DNA of 64,000 nucleotides from Lamellibrachia satsuma (GCA_033239005.1 BSQZ01000011.1:10053001-10117000); one strand, 5' to 3'; positions 26,066-39,420 are shown, counted from the first letter of the stretch. The notes: generated from the letters alone by a model not told the origin. A program made the numbers and translations.

Positions 26066-26192
26066 TGTCTGTGTATGAGTAGTCGTAATGTATGTATATT
26101 TCATTCGTTTTCACAACAGAGCTTATAATGTACAAAAACAGTATTAAAATACGAACACACTGTCGCACTCTCGTTCAATCTGTTGCACTCAC

Positions 26193-26249
26193 CAAAGACG
26201 ACATGGTATAAACTACCACATCACTCCAACCTTCAGTTACACAGTCCGG
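26193..26249 (-). CDS. Peptide gene copy B, exon 2 (start-codon exon)
   Basis: Same organisation as copy A: acceptor TTTGCAG, leader, ATG TCG TCT TTG (26193-26204), donor GTGAGTG. Identical four codons to copy A. Confidence 0.6.
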
Positions 26250-27565
26250 CTGCAAACATCCACACATATACTGAGTTGATGACAGCATAAATCTTGTTTC
26301 ATTTTCTCGTCTGTTTTTGCGAACCTTCCTAATGACTGTTGACACCCAAAGCCTTTGTACTTAATAAAATGCAGACATATTTGATTTGATTACCCCAGCC
26401 AGTTGGAATGTAATTTCCAATCACTGCATTCGTTGAAAGAACGTTTTCTCGCAAATTTTCTCATGAGAGGATATGAGTAATTCTGCTGTTTTTGCATGGT
26501 GAACAGCCGAACAAACATTCGAAATCCAACTTTCTGGATGCAAGATGAAACAAAGAAATAGCCTATACTAATTTTACATCACTAGACACTAGGGGATTAA
26601 GATGATGGACAAATGAAGATACCTAATACATTGCATGGTTCAATATATTTGAGGCATATATTATATTCAAACATAAAGAAGGTAAAAAAACAGAGGATAA
26701 GAAGAAGCGTTAGTACAAATAAATAATGTCACAAACAACGACACATCCACGGAATAAAGTGTGTAAAGCTGGCAACATGAGTTTTTAAACACATAACATA
26801 CATCTAGCAAGGGCGGTCACTCACAGATGAAGCATTCTCAATAGCTTCTTCGTTCATACGTGGCCTTCAGTGACTATTTAGGTAGCGATTTAGCTCATTC
26901 TTGGTAAACCTTCATATTTAACCGCTCGCCAAGACGAAGAGTGACCACTGATGAGTAAAATAAACAGAGTCGATGCAAGCGATGTTCTTGTGTTGTTGAA
27001 ATGGTAAGTTAAAAAACAAAACTTGTTTCGCATATAAAACCCGCTTGGATGCCTCAAATCAAAACATAAAATGCCAAATAAATGGAATGATAGGCAACTT
27101 ACATGTTCAGGATGAACAATTATTGGGTACAAATCCGATTAAATTTTTTTTTGGCACACCACAACACGCCCTTTACAAGAAAGGGTCGTTCTTGACTGGT
27201 TGTGCCGTACGCACTCTTGTCCGACTTATTATAGACCAACGCCATTAACTTAGCAACGACATTTTACAAGACTCACTAGTAGTACTGTTGAACAACATGT
27301 CTTTCCGTTTAATGTAGTCCGACTATCGTATATTCTACTTGACGTTCGTGTAAAACCTGGCTACGTAAGCATTACAAATGGAGATTCGGGAAAATGCAGT
27401 AGCGTGTGAGCAGATGTGGTTGCATGGAAAACAACGCGCACTTCCACAACAAACGTCAAACTGTTCTGCTCAATGTATGTATGCGTGCAGATTAAAGGTA
27501 AAACATAACGTGAATGTTTAATTGAGTATTAAGTTAATTTACCATAATAATACCATCGAACTTAC
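26250..27565 (-). other. Intron 1 of peptide gene copy B
   Basis: Near-identical to 2965-4265 over its length. It carries a single copy of the 30-bp motif duplicated in A. The ACGCC..TTTACAAGAAAGG piece at about 27168-27190 is absent from A. No supported gene. Confidence 0.55.
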
Positions 27566-27688
27566 CTCGTAATCAACAGCTGACTTCGTCACTCACGACT
27601 GTTTTGAGGTGAAGCTTTACATCAAGTCTCTAAACAAAAGTATCCACGTGATTATTCAAGGGTCATTAAGTTGTCTTGCTTATATATG
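27566..27688 (-). promoter_or_regulatory. Promoter (TATA) and non-coding exon 1 of peptide gene copy B
   Basis: Donor TTACGAG|GTAAGT ends the exon at 27566. A TATA-like CATATATAAG lies at 27679-27688. Between them B has a segment of about 25 nt (around TTTGTTTAGAGAC) that A lacks. Confidence 0.5.
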
Positions 27689-27856
27689 TCTATATACATA
27701 ACCCTTAGGAGATCATGTCAAGGACAAACAAATACTAAAACCTACGGTCATACGTACGTCCCGGTTCTCGCAGCCAAAATAACTGTAGGCTCTAAAATTA
27801 TCCAAAAAAAACCCTCAAACCCATTCATTCAGGGTTCCGTTGCTAATCGGCTGTGA

Positions 27857-28077
27857 ATTATACAGTTTTTGGCACGTTTCATTTCATATTATTCTTCAAA
27901 GTGTCCATGTCCTATTTGTATGGAATTACATTTCCCATAATTCAATAACATTTGCCATTTTCAAGACTACTTGACCAATTTGTAAAGTTTTTTATTTCCT
28001 TTTTCTCTATTAAGCGTTCTGAATATATTTGAATTAACTGTGAATGTCAGTTCTTGCTTGATGCATTATCTTCCAAA
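27857..28077 (-). mobile_element. Old CR1 fragment and empty site of the 4.5-kb CR1
   Basis: Same old fragment as 8211-8435. Directly before it the sequence GTGAATTATACAGTTTTTGG is uninterrupted, which marks the empty insertion site. Confidence 0.7.
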
Positions 28078-28147
<70 letters not shown>

Positions 28148-28278
28148 ACGCACACGCACACGCACACGCACACGCACACGCACACGCACACGCACACGCA
28201 CACAAACACAAACACAAACACAAACACAAACACAAACACGCACACAAACACGCACACGCACACACACCACACACGCAC

Positions 28279-28316
<38 letters not shown>

Positions 28317-28318
28317 AG
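28078..28318. repeat. (AC)n microsatellite with ACGC/AAAC variants
   Basis: The CA array contains ordered variant blocks: pure CA, then GCACAC units, then AAACAC units, then mixed. The paralogue at 8436-8590 is nearly pure CA. Confidence 0.97.
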
Positions 28319-28384
28319 GAAATCCACAGTGTGGTCTCTAATTAACACTAGCAACAATTTGCAACAACAACAACTTTTTTCGAT

Positions 28385-28990
28385 ACCTTTTTAGATAACG
28401 TTTGCCTTTGAATGGTGCTCGAGGTATGTGTACTAAATCATGCAGTAATAACGATACTGGGGGAAATGCAGTTGCTGGCCTGGTACTGGAGATATCTGAA
28501 CAACTGGTCAAACAGTTTCCAAGAAAGGACAGCTTCGTGAAGACTGGAGAGATTGAATCCTTGCACCTGCCGTCCGCTGCAGCCAAGGTTGTATTGGGTC
28601 AGACCACAACGATAGTGTTGGTGGAGCAAGTAGACGGTACCTTTCCACATAACGTGTTTTGTTGGATTGCTGGGTGAAGACTGGAGGGATTGAATCCTTG
28701 CACCTGCCATCCGCTGAAGCCAAGGTTGTATGAGGTAAGGCCACAATGACAAGACAGTGTTGGTGGAGCAAGTACACGCACAGAGCCTGCTGTGCCTCCT
28801 GTGTGGAGGTCAACTCTGGCCTGGTTCCCGTGTTGCTGGTAAACATTTGCTTGCAAGATGTGTGGATGAACCCAAACCGCTGCATTGAAGCAGCCAAGCG
28901 TGTCGAGTTGGTTGGTAACGACACGATTGCTTCCAGCTGACGTCAGTGTCGCGATGTGATAGCTATCGGCCCAAGAGATATGTTGAACTT
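28385..28990 (+). mobile_element. Ty3/gypsy pol leader (protease-RT linker region)
   Basis: Plus-strand frames include VLVEQV, then NSGLVPVLLVNICLQDVW and AAKRVELVGND. They resemble the linker ahead of RT in gypsy pol. A segment of about 120 bp (KTGGIESLHLPS-type) is duplicated. Confidence 0.5.
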
Positions 28991-29006
28991 TGACCTCTAA
29001 AACAGT

Positions 29007-30290
29007 TTGAAGGAAGAATTGTCGCGATGTGACGAGCTGAGACCACATAACCGTTCTAACTTCTTAGAGTTTCTGACCCGGAATCAGGATCTCTTCAGAC
29101 CCGAGGGCAACGATGGCGAGTGCAAGACGGTAGAACACGAGATCTACGACGAGGTTGTACCTGTCAGGCTACCAACTCGAAAGATATCCCCTAGCATATG
29201 GCCAAAATCAATGCACATCTCGACAAGCTGATCGCCATTAAGTTCATTCGGAACACTTGTAGCTGCATTTGTTGTGGCTATGAAGAAAGGTGGATCCCTG
29301 CACCTGTGCATTGATTTCCGGGGACTCAATTCTCGCACATACAAAGACGCATACCCACGACAGTATTATGGCAATTGTGGGTCGATTGTTGTTGGTGGTA
29401 GCTAAAAAAGCATTGGGAAAAACCCACATATCGCTGATGTGGCGTTTAATTTAAATTTAAATTTATTTCAAATTTAATTTTAATTTTAATTTTAATTTTA
29501 ACTTTAACTTTAACTTTAACTTTAACTTCAACTTCAACTTCAACTTCAACTTCAACTTCAACTTCAACTTCAACTTCAACTTCAACTTCAACTTTAACTT
29601 TAATTTTAATTTTAATTTTAATTTTAATTTTAATTTTCTACTCTTCGGTGCTCATATATCTTGACGACGATATTAGTATTCTACAACACATACAAATGTA
29701 TGCTGCAGAGGTTGGACGTGATGTTCACACGCTTAAGGGAACACGGACTCCGCGTGAATCTTCTTCCAGAAAAGTCAAATATCTTGGGCATGTCTTATCT
29801 GCGGATAGCGTCGCAACGGAACTCCGACAGGATAGCAACTATCCTGACCAGGGAGACACTAACGTCTGAGAAAAAGTTCCAGTCTTTCATGGGTTTGGCA
29901 AGACAAGTGACGCCCGGGAGGACATTCTCGTGATGACTGATGTATTTAAGAAGCACAGTATTGCAGTTCATGCGAGAGGCCAGTCTGCCGCCACAACCAC
30001 TAAGGTCTTGGCGAAAGAGTGGATCAGCAAATTTGGAGTGGCTTACCAGCGAGAGGCCAGAAGCCAGTCCGCTGTCCTACCAGCTCCACAGCGACCAAGG
30101 TCGCACCTTCGAAGTTGCCGTCATCCACCAGCTCTGCAAGCTTTACGACATACACAAGTCCAAGACAACAGCTTGCCACCCGGAAGGAAACGGACAGGGC
30201 GAGAGGTTCAACAGGAACCTCTTGAGGGCACTTCCATCACAGGAGAAGAAGAAGTGGTTGGATCGCTTCCCACTCTCTTTATACTAACGA
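29007..30290 (+). pseudogene. Ty3/gypsy pol with RT fused by deletion to integrase
   Basis: RT N-terminus: NRSNFLEFLTRNQDLF, VEHEIYDEVVPVRLPTRK, then KKGGSLHLCIDFRGLNSRTYKD. After a hexanucleotide array come LIYLDDD (RT YLDD box), KVKYLGHVLSADSV and KKFQSFMGLA. The sequence then jumps directly to the integrase core (MTDVFKKHSIAV, HSDQG, CHPEGNGQGERFNRN). RNase H and the integrase N-terminus are deleted. Many frameshifts. Confidence 0.85.
29445..29637. repeat. Hexanucleotide array TTTAAT / TTTAAC / TTCAAC
   Basis: About 190 bp of 6-bp units arranged symmetrically by variant: TTTAAT at the edges, TTTAAC inside, TTCAAC in the centre, then TTTAAC and TTTAAT again. It interrupts the gypsy RT gene. 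Confidence 0.95.
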
Positions 30291-30299
30291 CTGAATACA

Positions 30300-30815
30300 T
30301 TCAACACACATCTCTTAAACAGCGTAAACTACGTTATTACTAATACACACAGCTCCATGTAAACTGATGTTCCTAGTGGTTGTACGGTGATCTACATCAA
30401 GTTGTCTTCAATCTACGTTGGACGTTGCAACAGGACTGGCCGCCACGGACGTTGGACGTCTGCGGACGATCAAACGCGCGTTCGTCACCGAAATCCCTAG
30501 CCCATTCCCGGGGTTCACGGGAACGCCCACCCATGACCGCCTTCGCAGTGTGCTACATTACAGCGTCCTACATTATTAGTATTACATGTTGTCATAGTTG
30601 ACGATTCTGGTTTGTTGCACCTCTGAATTCGGCCCCTGGGGATTTGGGTGCTTTGGAAGTGTTATTGTTGTTGTAGTTGTAGTCGTCGTCGTTGTTGTTT
30701 TTGTCGTTGTCGTTGTTGAAGGTTGAACAAGCTGAGAGGAGGTAATTCCAACTTAGTACGCGGGCCTTGACGACGTATACGAATAGGTGAATGTTGACTA
30801 AATTATTAACGGGCC
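30300..30815. other. Flank shared with 51080-51320, plus trinucleotide-rich stretch
   Basis: 30290-30480 matches 51080-51290. 30655-30720 is GTT/GTC-rich. No supported gene. Confidence 0.45.
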
Positions 30816-30920
30816 TTAAGCCTCCCAACAGTCGTGGAAACATCGGTGGACATCCTCCGTGGATGGCGGCTCCGTTGTAGTCAACGCATTAACAAGAGAT
30901 GACATGATGAAAAGTGTCAT
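30816..30920 (-). pseudogene. Truncated peptide-gene exon 3, relic E
   Basis: Reads M-T-L-F-I-M-S-S-L, then TTTEPPSTEDVHRCFHDCWEA and a stop. It keeps the hydrophobic start, the EPP motif and the CX3C pair. The acceptor is destroyed by a 4-bp deletion (TATATAGATG became TATATG), and the second half with the remaining cysteines is gone. No exon 2 partner found. Confidence 0.7.
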
Positions 30921-31032
30921 ATAAAGAATACACACGTAGCAAAAATAAAAATAAAATTTAATACCGATTGAAATATACATCATTCATTCACTCATTCCTC
31001 TTCGTGCCAGGTGGCACATAAGGCTTCAACAA

Positions 31033-31498
31033 GACAAAATACACTGGCATATGTTGGTCCCAAATTATGGAATACTATTGTTAAAAAGAACCACTTGGAT
31101 GATTGTACGTCTACTTATATTTTTAAAAAGACAGTGAGACACTACATATAGGGAACCTACGAACAAGACTACTCTAGTCAATTGTGATATACCAGTATAA
31201 TTTAGTATAATAGTCATATGTATTATTATATGTGAATGACTTATTTGTTGTAACCTTTTTTTATCATATCTTATAACAAACAAGTTATTGATTATACAAA
31301 TGTGGTATACTTGTATTAGGAATCACTTGTGAACAACTTTTTTTTATCTAGACATCGTGGCGCATAATATATTTAATTTATAATTAAAAAAGGAAACATA
31401 AGCAATTTGCTTCTTTTCCATTGTCTTAAATGTGTTTAGTAGTTGATCGGCTGATTGATTGTATGTATATGAATTTATGTTATTTGAGACAATAAACA
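31033..31498 (+). mobile_element. LINE 3' end, recent 5'-truncated insertion
   Basis: Almost identical to 36770-37235, the 3' end of the long LINE to the right: only a handful of differences in about 465 bp. The paralogous site at about 51515 is empty. It encodes the C-terminal AYVGPKLWNTIVKKN-type end and a 3' UTR ending GAGACAATAAAC. Confidence 0.9.
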
Positions 31499-31499
31499 C

Positions 31500-32720
31500 T
31501 GCTGTCGGTCTGCGGATCGTTTGGTGATGGTCTCCCATGTCAGGTTGCATTCTTTCATCACCTCTTGCACTGTTCGTCTTTATGTTCCTTTCGGGCGACC
31601 GCGTCTCTTTCTGCCATCCGCTGTCCATCGTAAGCCTGTCTTGGGCAGTGCGCCAGGTGACATTCGGCACACGTGTCCAAGCCATCTCCATCTTCGCCTA
31701 TTGATCTGTGTGGCCAGGTATGTCGCGTCTGTTTTGCGGAGCAGCTCTTCATTGTTGATGTTGGGCCAAAATACCCCTAGGATCTTCCGTAGACACCTGT
31801 TTTAGAAGGTCTCGGGCTTCTGTGCTATCTTAGCTGACAGTTTCCGGCACCGAGACATTACTGTCGTACATTCTCAGTTTTCGTTCCAATCACAGTTTCT
31901 TGGATTTGCAGATAGACTTCATCATAGCGAAAGGCTGGCTTGCTTTTTTCTGACTGTAGCCATGGCATCTTTGCAGAGTCTCCCTCTGTTGTGATTTCTT
32001 TCCCATGTATATAAAGTCCTGAACCTATTCCAAGGCATCACTGTTGATTGTGATAATGGGGTTGTCTGTATTGTTGTTGTTCCTCAACAGTTTGGTTTTT
32101 AGCTGTGTTGAGTTTTAACTCTATCTGTGGTGGTGTTGTTGTGAGTTTGTCCATCTTTTCTTCCATGTCGTTGTGCCTACTGGACTGCAGTCCGCTATTA
32201 TCTGCATAGTCCAAGAAAAAGGTGAGAGAATGCATCCATTCTTTACTCCGGATTTGATGTTGAAGCTGTATGTAATGTGGATGGCACTGGACGTCTGTGA
32301 AGAGTATCTTGATCACAGTTACTATCTTCTGTGGGATCATATAATGACGTAGAATTTCCAACAAGGATTCTCTGTGAAGGCTGTCAAAGGTCTTTTCAAA
32401 GTCAATAAAGGCAACGTATATCGTACTGTTCCATTCCGTGCTTTGTTCCAAAATCTGCCGTAATGTGAAAATGTGGTTGATGCACGACTTGCCTTTTCTG
32501 AACCTGGTTTGTTTCTGACGGAGGATTGTGTCCGTAACTGTTGATATTCTTCAGGATGGTTCGGCTGTAAATATTGCATGTCATTGATAATAAGGTTATG
32601 CTCCACCATTTATTACAGTTCCCCAAGTCGCACTTCTTTGGCAGCTTGATAACTGTGCCTGTCTTCCATTCATCTGGCTGCTTTCAGCATATCTGGACAA
32701 ACATTGTCGCTTCCTGGTGC
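31500..32720 (-). mobile_element. RTE-type LINE RT and C-terminal region, degenerate
   Basis: Minus strand: RT motif A in EWNSTIYVAFIDFEKTFDSLH near 32400, LDYADNSGLQSSRH (altered YADD) near 32200, and a C-terminal MAWTRVPNVTWRTAQD-type motif near 31650-31690. Frameshifted and internally deleted. It shares 3' parts with 51520-52165. Confidence 0.75.
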
Positions 32721-32774
32721 CTTCCATATATACATCAGCACTGTTAATATTACTGTATATACCGGCATTATATG

Positions 32775-33165
32775 GATACGTGCGTGCGTGCGTGCGTGTG
32801 TGCGTGCGTGCGTGCGCGCGCATCCATGTATGTATGTATGTATGTATGTATGTATGTATGCATGTATATATTTATGTACGTATGTACGTATGCACGTATG
32901 CACATATGTACGTATGTCTGTACGTCTGTATGCATGTAGGTATATATGCATGTACGTGTGTATGTATGTATGTATATATGTATGTATGTATGTATGGATT
33001 TGTTTATGTATGTATGTATGTATGATTGTGTATTTATGTATGTATACATGTACGCATGTATGTATGTATGTATGTATGTATATATGTATGTATGTATGTA
33101 TGTACATATGTATGCATGTATGTATGTATATATGCGTGTATATAAGTGCTTGTATGCATATGTGC
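32775..33165. repeat. (ATGT)n tetranucleotide-rich tract
   Basis: GTGC-rich units, then TATG/ACGT-type tetranucleotides with variants. The frames of YVCM or YIHT repeats are artefacts. Confidence 0.95.
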
Positions 33166-33839
33166 TCGGCTCAGATCATGGGTACACAAAGTGTAAAATA
33201 TAAAAGTAGTAGTTTTAGTTGCATAAATATTTCATTTGAAATGTATCCTATATAGAGGGCAAGAACGCTTGTGTTTTGAATTTGATTATTCAAATCATTG
33301 ACCTTGATCATGCATTTCGCTCGGCGTCGTTCTTTCGTACGTCATAAACCGGACACGAACGATGGTGTTCGTATAAATTTGTAAACATTTTGTCGGGAAT
33401 AGCGCAGGCACAAAGCTCAAGTACTTATCTGAATAAAAAAACAGTGTGTTATATTCAATGATTCAATCGTTGGAATGACGTTGGAATGACGTTGGGGTAC
33501 TTGAACTCCTTGAACTCTGGCACGAAGATGACGAACGGAAGGTGAATGTTTAACAGTTCCTGAAATAAACAGCACGCCGTCAATTCCATTAAAAACTAAA
33601 GAATTGTTAAAAGTAAGCTTTATATACAAGTTACTTGTACCCTATCTAATTAAGTTATTATTATATATATTTTTTTAATCACGTTACATCTTACTAATGA
33701 ATTAATATTAGTACTATATGCGAGTAGCCACACAACAATGTATGCTGTTAATATGTTTGAAAATCATTACGTTTACCACAGGAGTATAAATATATATATA
33801 TAGTTAATAATAACTGAAACGAGTCACTTAACTATAATT
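33166..33839. other. Unassigned sequence before the long LINE
   Basis: It may include the LINE 5' UTR; I cannot place the 5' end. 33150-33185 is an inverted copy of 37467-37500. No supported gene. Confidence 0.35.
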
Positions 33840-36800
33840 GCATCATCTCCAGATGATGAGTTTGACTATGAAAACAGTAACCTTAACATGGGAGATTTAG
33901 ATCCTGATTGCAATCTCCTTGCAACAAGCAACACTGCACTTACTACCAAATACTACCTTGAGAATGATATCAATGAAATCATAAAATGCAATGACAACTA
34001 TACTAGAGGACTTTCCTTAATGCATCTGAATATTAGAAGTATACCGAAAAATATTGACAAGCTGAGCAACTACCTAACATGATAGATCTACAACTTTCGA
34101 TAATTGCGTTAAGTGAAACTTGGTTAAACAACGAAACCTCAGATATTTACGAATTACCAGAATACAGAAGTATTCATCTTACGAGACCTTCCAGAAAAGG
34201 AGGAGGAGTATCTATGTATATACACAGATCATATGATTACGTAGAAAGGCCAGAAATTAATATTATGACTGAACACATAGAATGTCTTTTTGTTGAAGTC
34301 AAGTCTCAGTTCAAGAAACAGAAAAAGAAAATATGTGTAGGTGTAGTTTACAGACCACCAAATACAAATATTAATGCTTTTACAGAACAAATCGTTAAAA
34401 TTATACATTCACTAAAAATTGAAAATAAACAGTGTTATATCATGGGTGATTTTAACATCAATTTACTAAACTATGATCACCATATGGAAACTCATGACTA
34501 TGTAGATACAATGTTTTCAAACTCACTAATACCTCAAATTACTAAGCCCACTAGAATAACACCAACTACAGCCACATTAATAGACAATATATACAGTAAT
34601 TATATACTTGTGAATATAATCAACTGCATGGAATATTATATACAGACATTTCTGATCACTTACCAATATTTCTACTAACTAAGCTGAATGATGATATAAA
34701 AGATGATGTAACGATAGAGACCAGAATATATAATGATCAAACGATTGCCTCATTCAAACGTATGATAGATACAATATGTTGGAATGATGTTTATGCATCT
34801 GAAGATCCCCAAAAAAGTTATACTTCATTTTTAAAGAAAATTTCACTGGCATATGATAAATCATTCCCCCTAGCTAAAAAAAAGGTAAGAAAAGGGAAAC
34901 ATAGAGTATGGATCACCAAAGGGTTTAGGAATTCTATAAAAACAAAACACAAACTATATATGTTTTTCTTGAGAAAACCAACAGTGTTCAATGAAATTAA
35001 TTATAAAAGATACAAAAACAAATTAAGGCAACTTATTAATATAGCAGACTTATTAATATAGCAGACTTATTAATATAGCAGAAAACTATCACTATCAGAA
35101 GGAGTTTGATAAGCACAAGAGCAACTTGAAAAAAGCTTGGCATGTGATAAGGGAAATCATAAGCAAGAGGACAGCATTTTCATGTAGCCAAGAGTTCTTA
35201 ATCAATGGTAACTTAACACAAAACAAGCAATTAATAGCTGATAAATTTAATGAGTATTTCACGACCGTTGGATCAGAATTAGCTAACGAAATACTATTCG
35301 TCACAGAAAAGCCTAACGATTATCTTGATGGAATTTATAAAAACTCTATGTTTTTATCACCTGCAACCACAGATGAGATAAGGATAATTATAGAGAAATT
35401 GAAAAATTGTAGTTCCGGCTGGGATGGCATAAAACCAAATATTATCAAACAGACTTACTCTGGTATGATTGGGCCATTATGCCACATTATAAATTTATCA
35501 TTTGATAAAGGATATGTACCAGATGAACTAAAAATAGCTAATGTAGTGCCCATTTTTAAGAAAGGTGATGCTACACTAATTAAAAACTATAGACCTATTT
35601 CTATATTACCAGTATTTTCAAAGATTGTAGAAAGATTAATATATAATAGATTAAATAAATATATAGTTAAACACAATGTTTTGTCAAACTCCCAGTTTGG
35701 ATTTAAAAAAGGATATTCAACGTATATGGCTCTAACAATATTAATTGACAAAATAACCAGTGCAATGGACAAAAAAAGAACATGTAATTGGACTATTTTT
35801 AGATTTTGCTAAAGCATTTGATACTGTTAACCATGATATCCTATTAAGAAAACTTGATCATTATGGAATCAGAGGAATAGCGCTCCAGTGGTTTCAAAGT
35901 TATTTGCATGGAAGACAACAAACAGTAAAATTTAATTGAATCAATTCTGTTCTTAAAAATATAACATGTGGAGTACCACAAGGGTCAATATTAGGACCCT
36001 TACTATTCCTTATATATATATATATATAAATGATTTAGGTGCTGTTTCTCAGATCACCTTTCCCATTATGTATGCAGATGATGCTAACATCTTTATTCAA
36101 GGGAAAGATTTGCAAAAAATGGAAAAAGATTAAAATATTGAAATAAAAAAGCTATCACTTTGGCTCAAAACTAATAAACTCTCACTGAATATAAAAAACA
36201 TGTACAATGACCTTTAGTAGTACTCCCAGTATAAGAAACATGTAATGACATATACATAGATGGAATAGGAATAGACACTGTTAATCATACGCAATTTTTG
36301 GGAGCGATAATAGATAATAAAATCAACTGGAGTAACCATATAAAGTACATATGTAATAAAATTTCTAAGAGCATAGGCATTATCAAAAAGGTAAAGAGCA
36401 AACTGAACAAGAAGACATTGGTTAACCTATATTATACATTTATTTACCCATATATTACTTATTGTAATGTAGTATGGGGAAGAGCCCCAACAATATATTT
36501 ATCTAAAATTTATATATTGCAGAAAAGAATAATACGAATAATTAGTCATGTTGGATTTAGAAACCACACACAGTTTTTATTCAAGACATATCAAATTATG
36601 AACATTTATCAACTAAACAAGTATATAAGCTGCGTGCTAATGTATAAACATAATAGGGGCATGTTACCAAATATATTTAATGACATGCTTACACATCATA
36701 CTACTTTACACAGTTATAACATGAGACAAGAAACAGTTTATAAAATACCATACTGTAAAACCAACATCAGACAAAATACACTGGCATATGTTGGTCCCAA

Positions 36801-37250
36801 ATTATGGAATACTATTGTTAAAAAGAACCACTTGGATGATTGTACGTCTACTTATATTTTTAAAAAGACAGTGAGACACTACATATAGGGAACCTACGAA
36901 CAAGACTACTCTAGTCAATTGTGATATACCAGTATAATTTAGTATAATAGTCATATGTATTATTATATGTGAATGACTTATTTGTGGTAACCTTTTTTAT
37001 CATATCTTATAACAAACAAGTTATTGATTATACAAATGTGGTATACTTGTATTAGGAATCACTTGTGAACAACTTTTTTTTATCTAGACATCGTGGCGCA
37101 TAATATATTTAATTTATAATTGAAAAAGGAAACATAAGCAATTTGCTTCTTTTCCATTGTCTTAAATGTGTTTAGTAGTTGATCGGCTGATTGATTGTAT
37201 GTATATGAATTTATGTTATTTGAGACAATAAACATTATTATTATTATTAG
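33840..37250 (+). mobile_element. Long LINE of the CR1/Jockey/L2 superfamily, frameshifted
   Basis: Plus strand, near full-length ORF2 with a 3' UTR ending in (ATT)n at about 37233-37246. Its 3' end is almost identical to the truncated copy at 31033-31498, so the family was recently active. No ORF1 recognised. Clade not resolved. Confidence 0.9.
33888..36888 (+). pseudogene. LINE ORF2: AP endonuclease and reverse transcriptase
   Basis: Endonuclease: LSLMHLNIRSI, IALSETWLNN, GVVYRPPNTN, IMGDFNINLL, LIDNIYSN (33888-34680), with a stop at 34081 splitting the N-terminus. RT: NYRPISILPVFSKIVERL, NSQFGFKKGYST, then after a frameshift FLDFAKAFDTVNHDIL (motif A), CGVPQGSILGPLLF and MYADDANIF (motif C). 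The C-terminal part is 36298-36888, ending at TAG. An AT expansion at 36011-36028 breaks the frame just before the INDL segment. At least five disruptions. Confidence 0.88.
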
Positions 37251-37349
37251 TACATGTATAGAAACAAAAACGATGTTGTGTCGTGCAACAATTGGGCGGG
37301 TATTTTTGCCCATCTTTTCCGATTTTAATTGCTCTTGCACAACTCCCAA

Positions 37350-38160
37350 ATACTTGCAACTGCTTGTGTTGGTTCTTTAACATCAATTTATCGAGGACAA
37401 CAAGATGTAGTATAATTAAAGCAAGGTTTGCATTCATTTAACACACTTAGTTATACCAAATGTTGAATGTACCCATGATCTGAGCCGTGCACATATATGT
37501 ATGTATGTTCGAGCGCGTGCCTGCGTGTTTATGTTTGTGTGTGTGTGCGTGTGCGTGTGCGTGTGTGTGTGTGTGTGGGTGGGTGTGGATGCACGCACGC
37601 ATGCATATATGATTGCATTTACCTATGTATGTATTATAGATTGTGCTATATTATACATAATTCAGAACCGACAAGGTCAAAATTGCCACACCACGACAAA
37701 CCTCAGTAAAATAGGTCAACTGGTTGTCAATATAAATGGCAGCATGCATTTAACGGTATATGTAATACAATACAATGCAGACTGGAACATGCACGTTCTG
37801 GTTATATGAAATACGTCTAACCGGTACGTGTTGAATAGCGCAGCTGAATGCACCGTGTATTTACACTACCAGAGAGTGCATTAAGCGCTTATATACATAA
37901 GATCAACTAAATATAAGGTCATCATCAGCGGTGTTCAATCCACACTCAAACCATAAGCGTAAATCTCGTGCATCCAGACGATCCTGCCTTTTGATGGCTC
38001 TGTGTGTAAACGCTCGCATTAAAATTACGAATTCAGACCTCAATTAAGCGAATTACTGTTGCAAAATCTATTTTTATGCGAACGCCTTCATGCATTATTT
38101 TCGTATTTGGTACTCAAGTCTTACTAATGAATTTTCATTTGTTCACACCCCTATTTACAA
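37350..38160. other. Flank paralogous to 52170-52830
   Basis: Matches the 3' flank of copy D, including a GT/ATGC tract at 37530-37605. In unit C it is separated from the gene by extra DNA. No supported gene. Confidence 0.5.
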
Positions 38161-39141
<981 letters not shown>

Positions 39142-39149
39142 CAATTTGG

Positions 39150-39420
39150 CAATAGATATAACAGCCCGGCCGTATCTGCGAGACCCAGGTGTTCACGTGA
39201 CCGGAAATGTTCATGGGTCAGCTACGCGTTCAAGGTCACTTGCCTGTGGCCACGTGGCCAGATGGCGTCTGCGTCCCTCTGGGTGTCAAGCCGACCCGAA
39301 GAGATGCCGGCCAGCCTATCATACAAGCAGGTGCAGGATTTGGATACACGTCGTTCTCTGCCTCTGGGTGATAGTGACCATGTTTGAACTGCCTCCGCAC
39401 CCCTCATTATCATAAGCCTG
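39150..39420. other. GC-rich island of unknown nature
   Basis: About 270 bp clearly richer in GC than its surroundings, immediately after an AT array. It is not shared with the other units. No tRNA-type promoter boxes or coding motifs recognised. Confidence 0.35.

Larger units (their letters stand above)
24305..26192 (-). other. Intron 2 of peptide gene copy B
   Basis: Paralogous to 106-2907 but shorter. It contains AT (24541-24619), GTAG (about 24650-24686) and GT (25822-26065) arrays. The piece equivalent to about 870-1330 of copy A is missing around 24920-24985. Confidence 0.55.

Noticed and set aside
28034..28357. Tandem array resembling a CRISPR
   Set aside because: Simple CA-type repeats without unique spacers; the genome is eukaryotic.
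29445..29637. Interstitial telomere repeat
   Set aside because: Units are TTTAAT/TTTAAC/TTCAAC, not TTAGGG, and the array lies within a gypsy gene.
32670..33255. Tyr/Met/Cys and Thr/His/Tyr repeat proteins
   Set aside because: ATGT tetranucleotide array.
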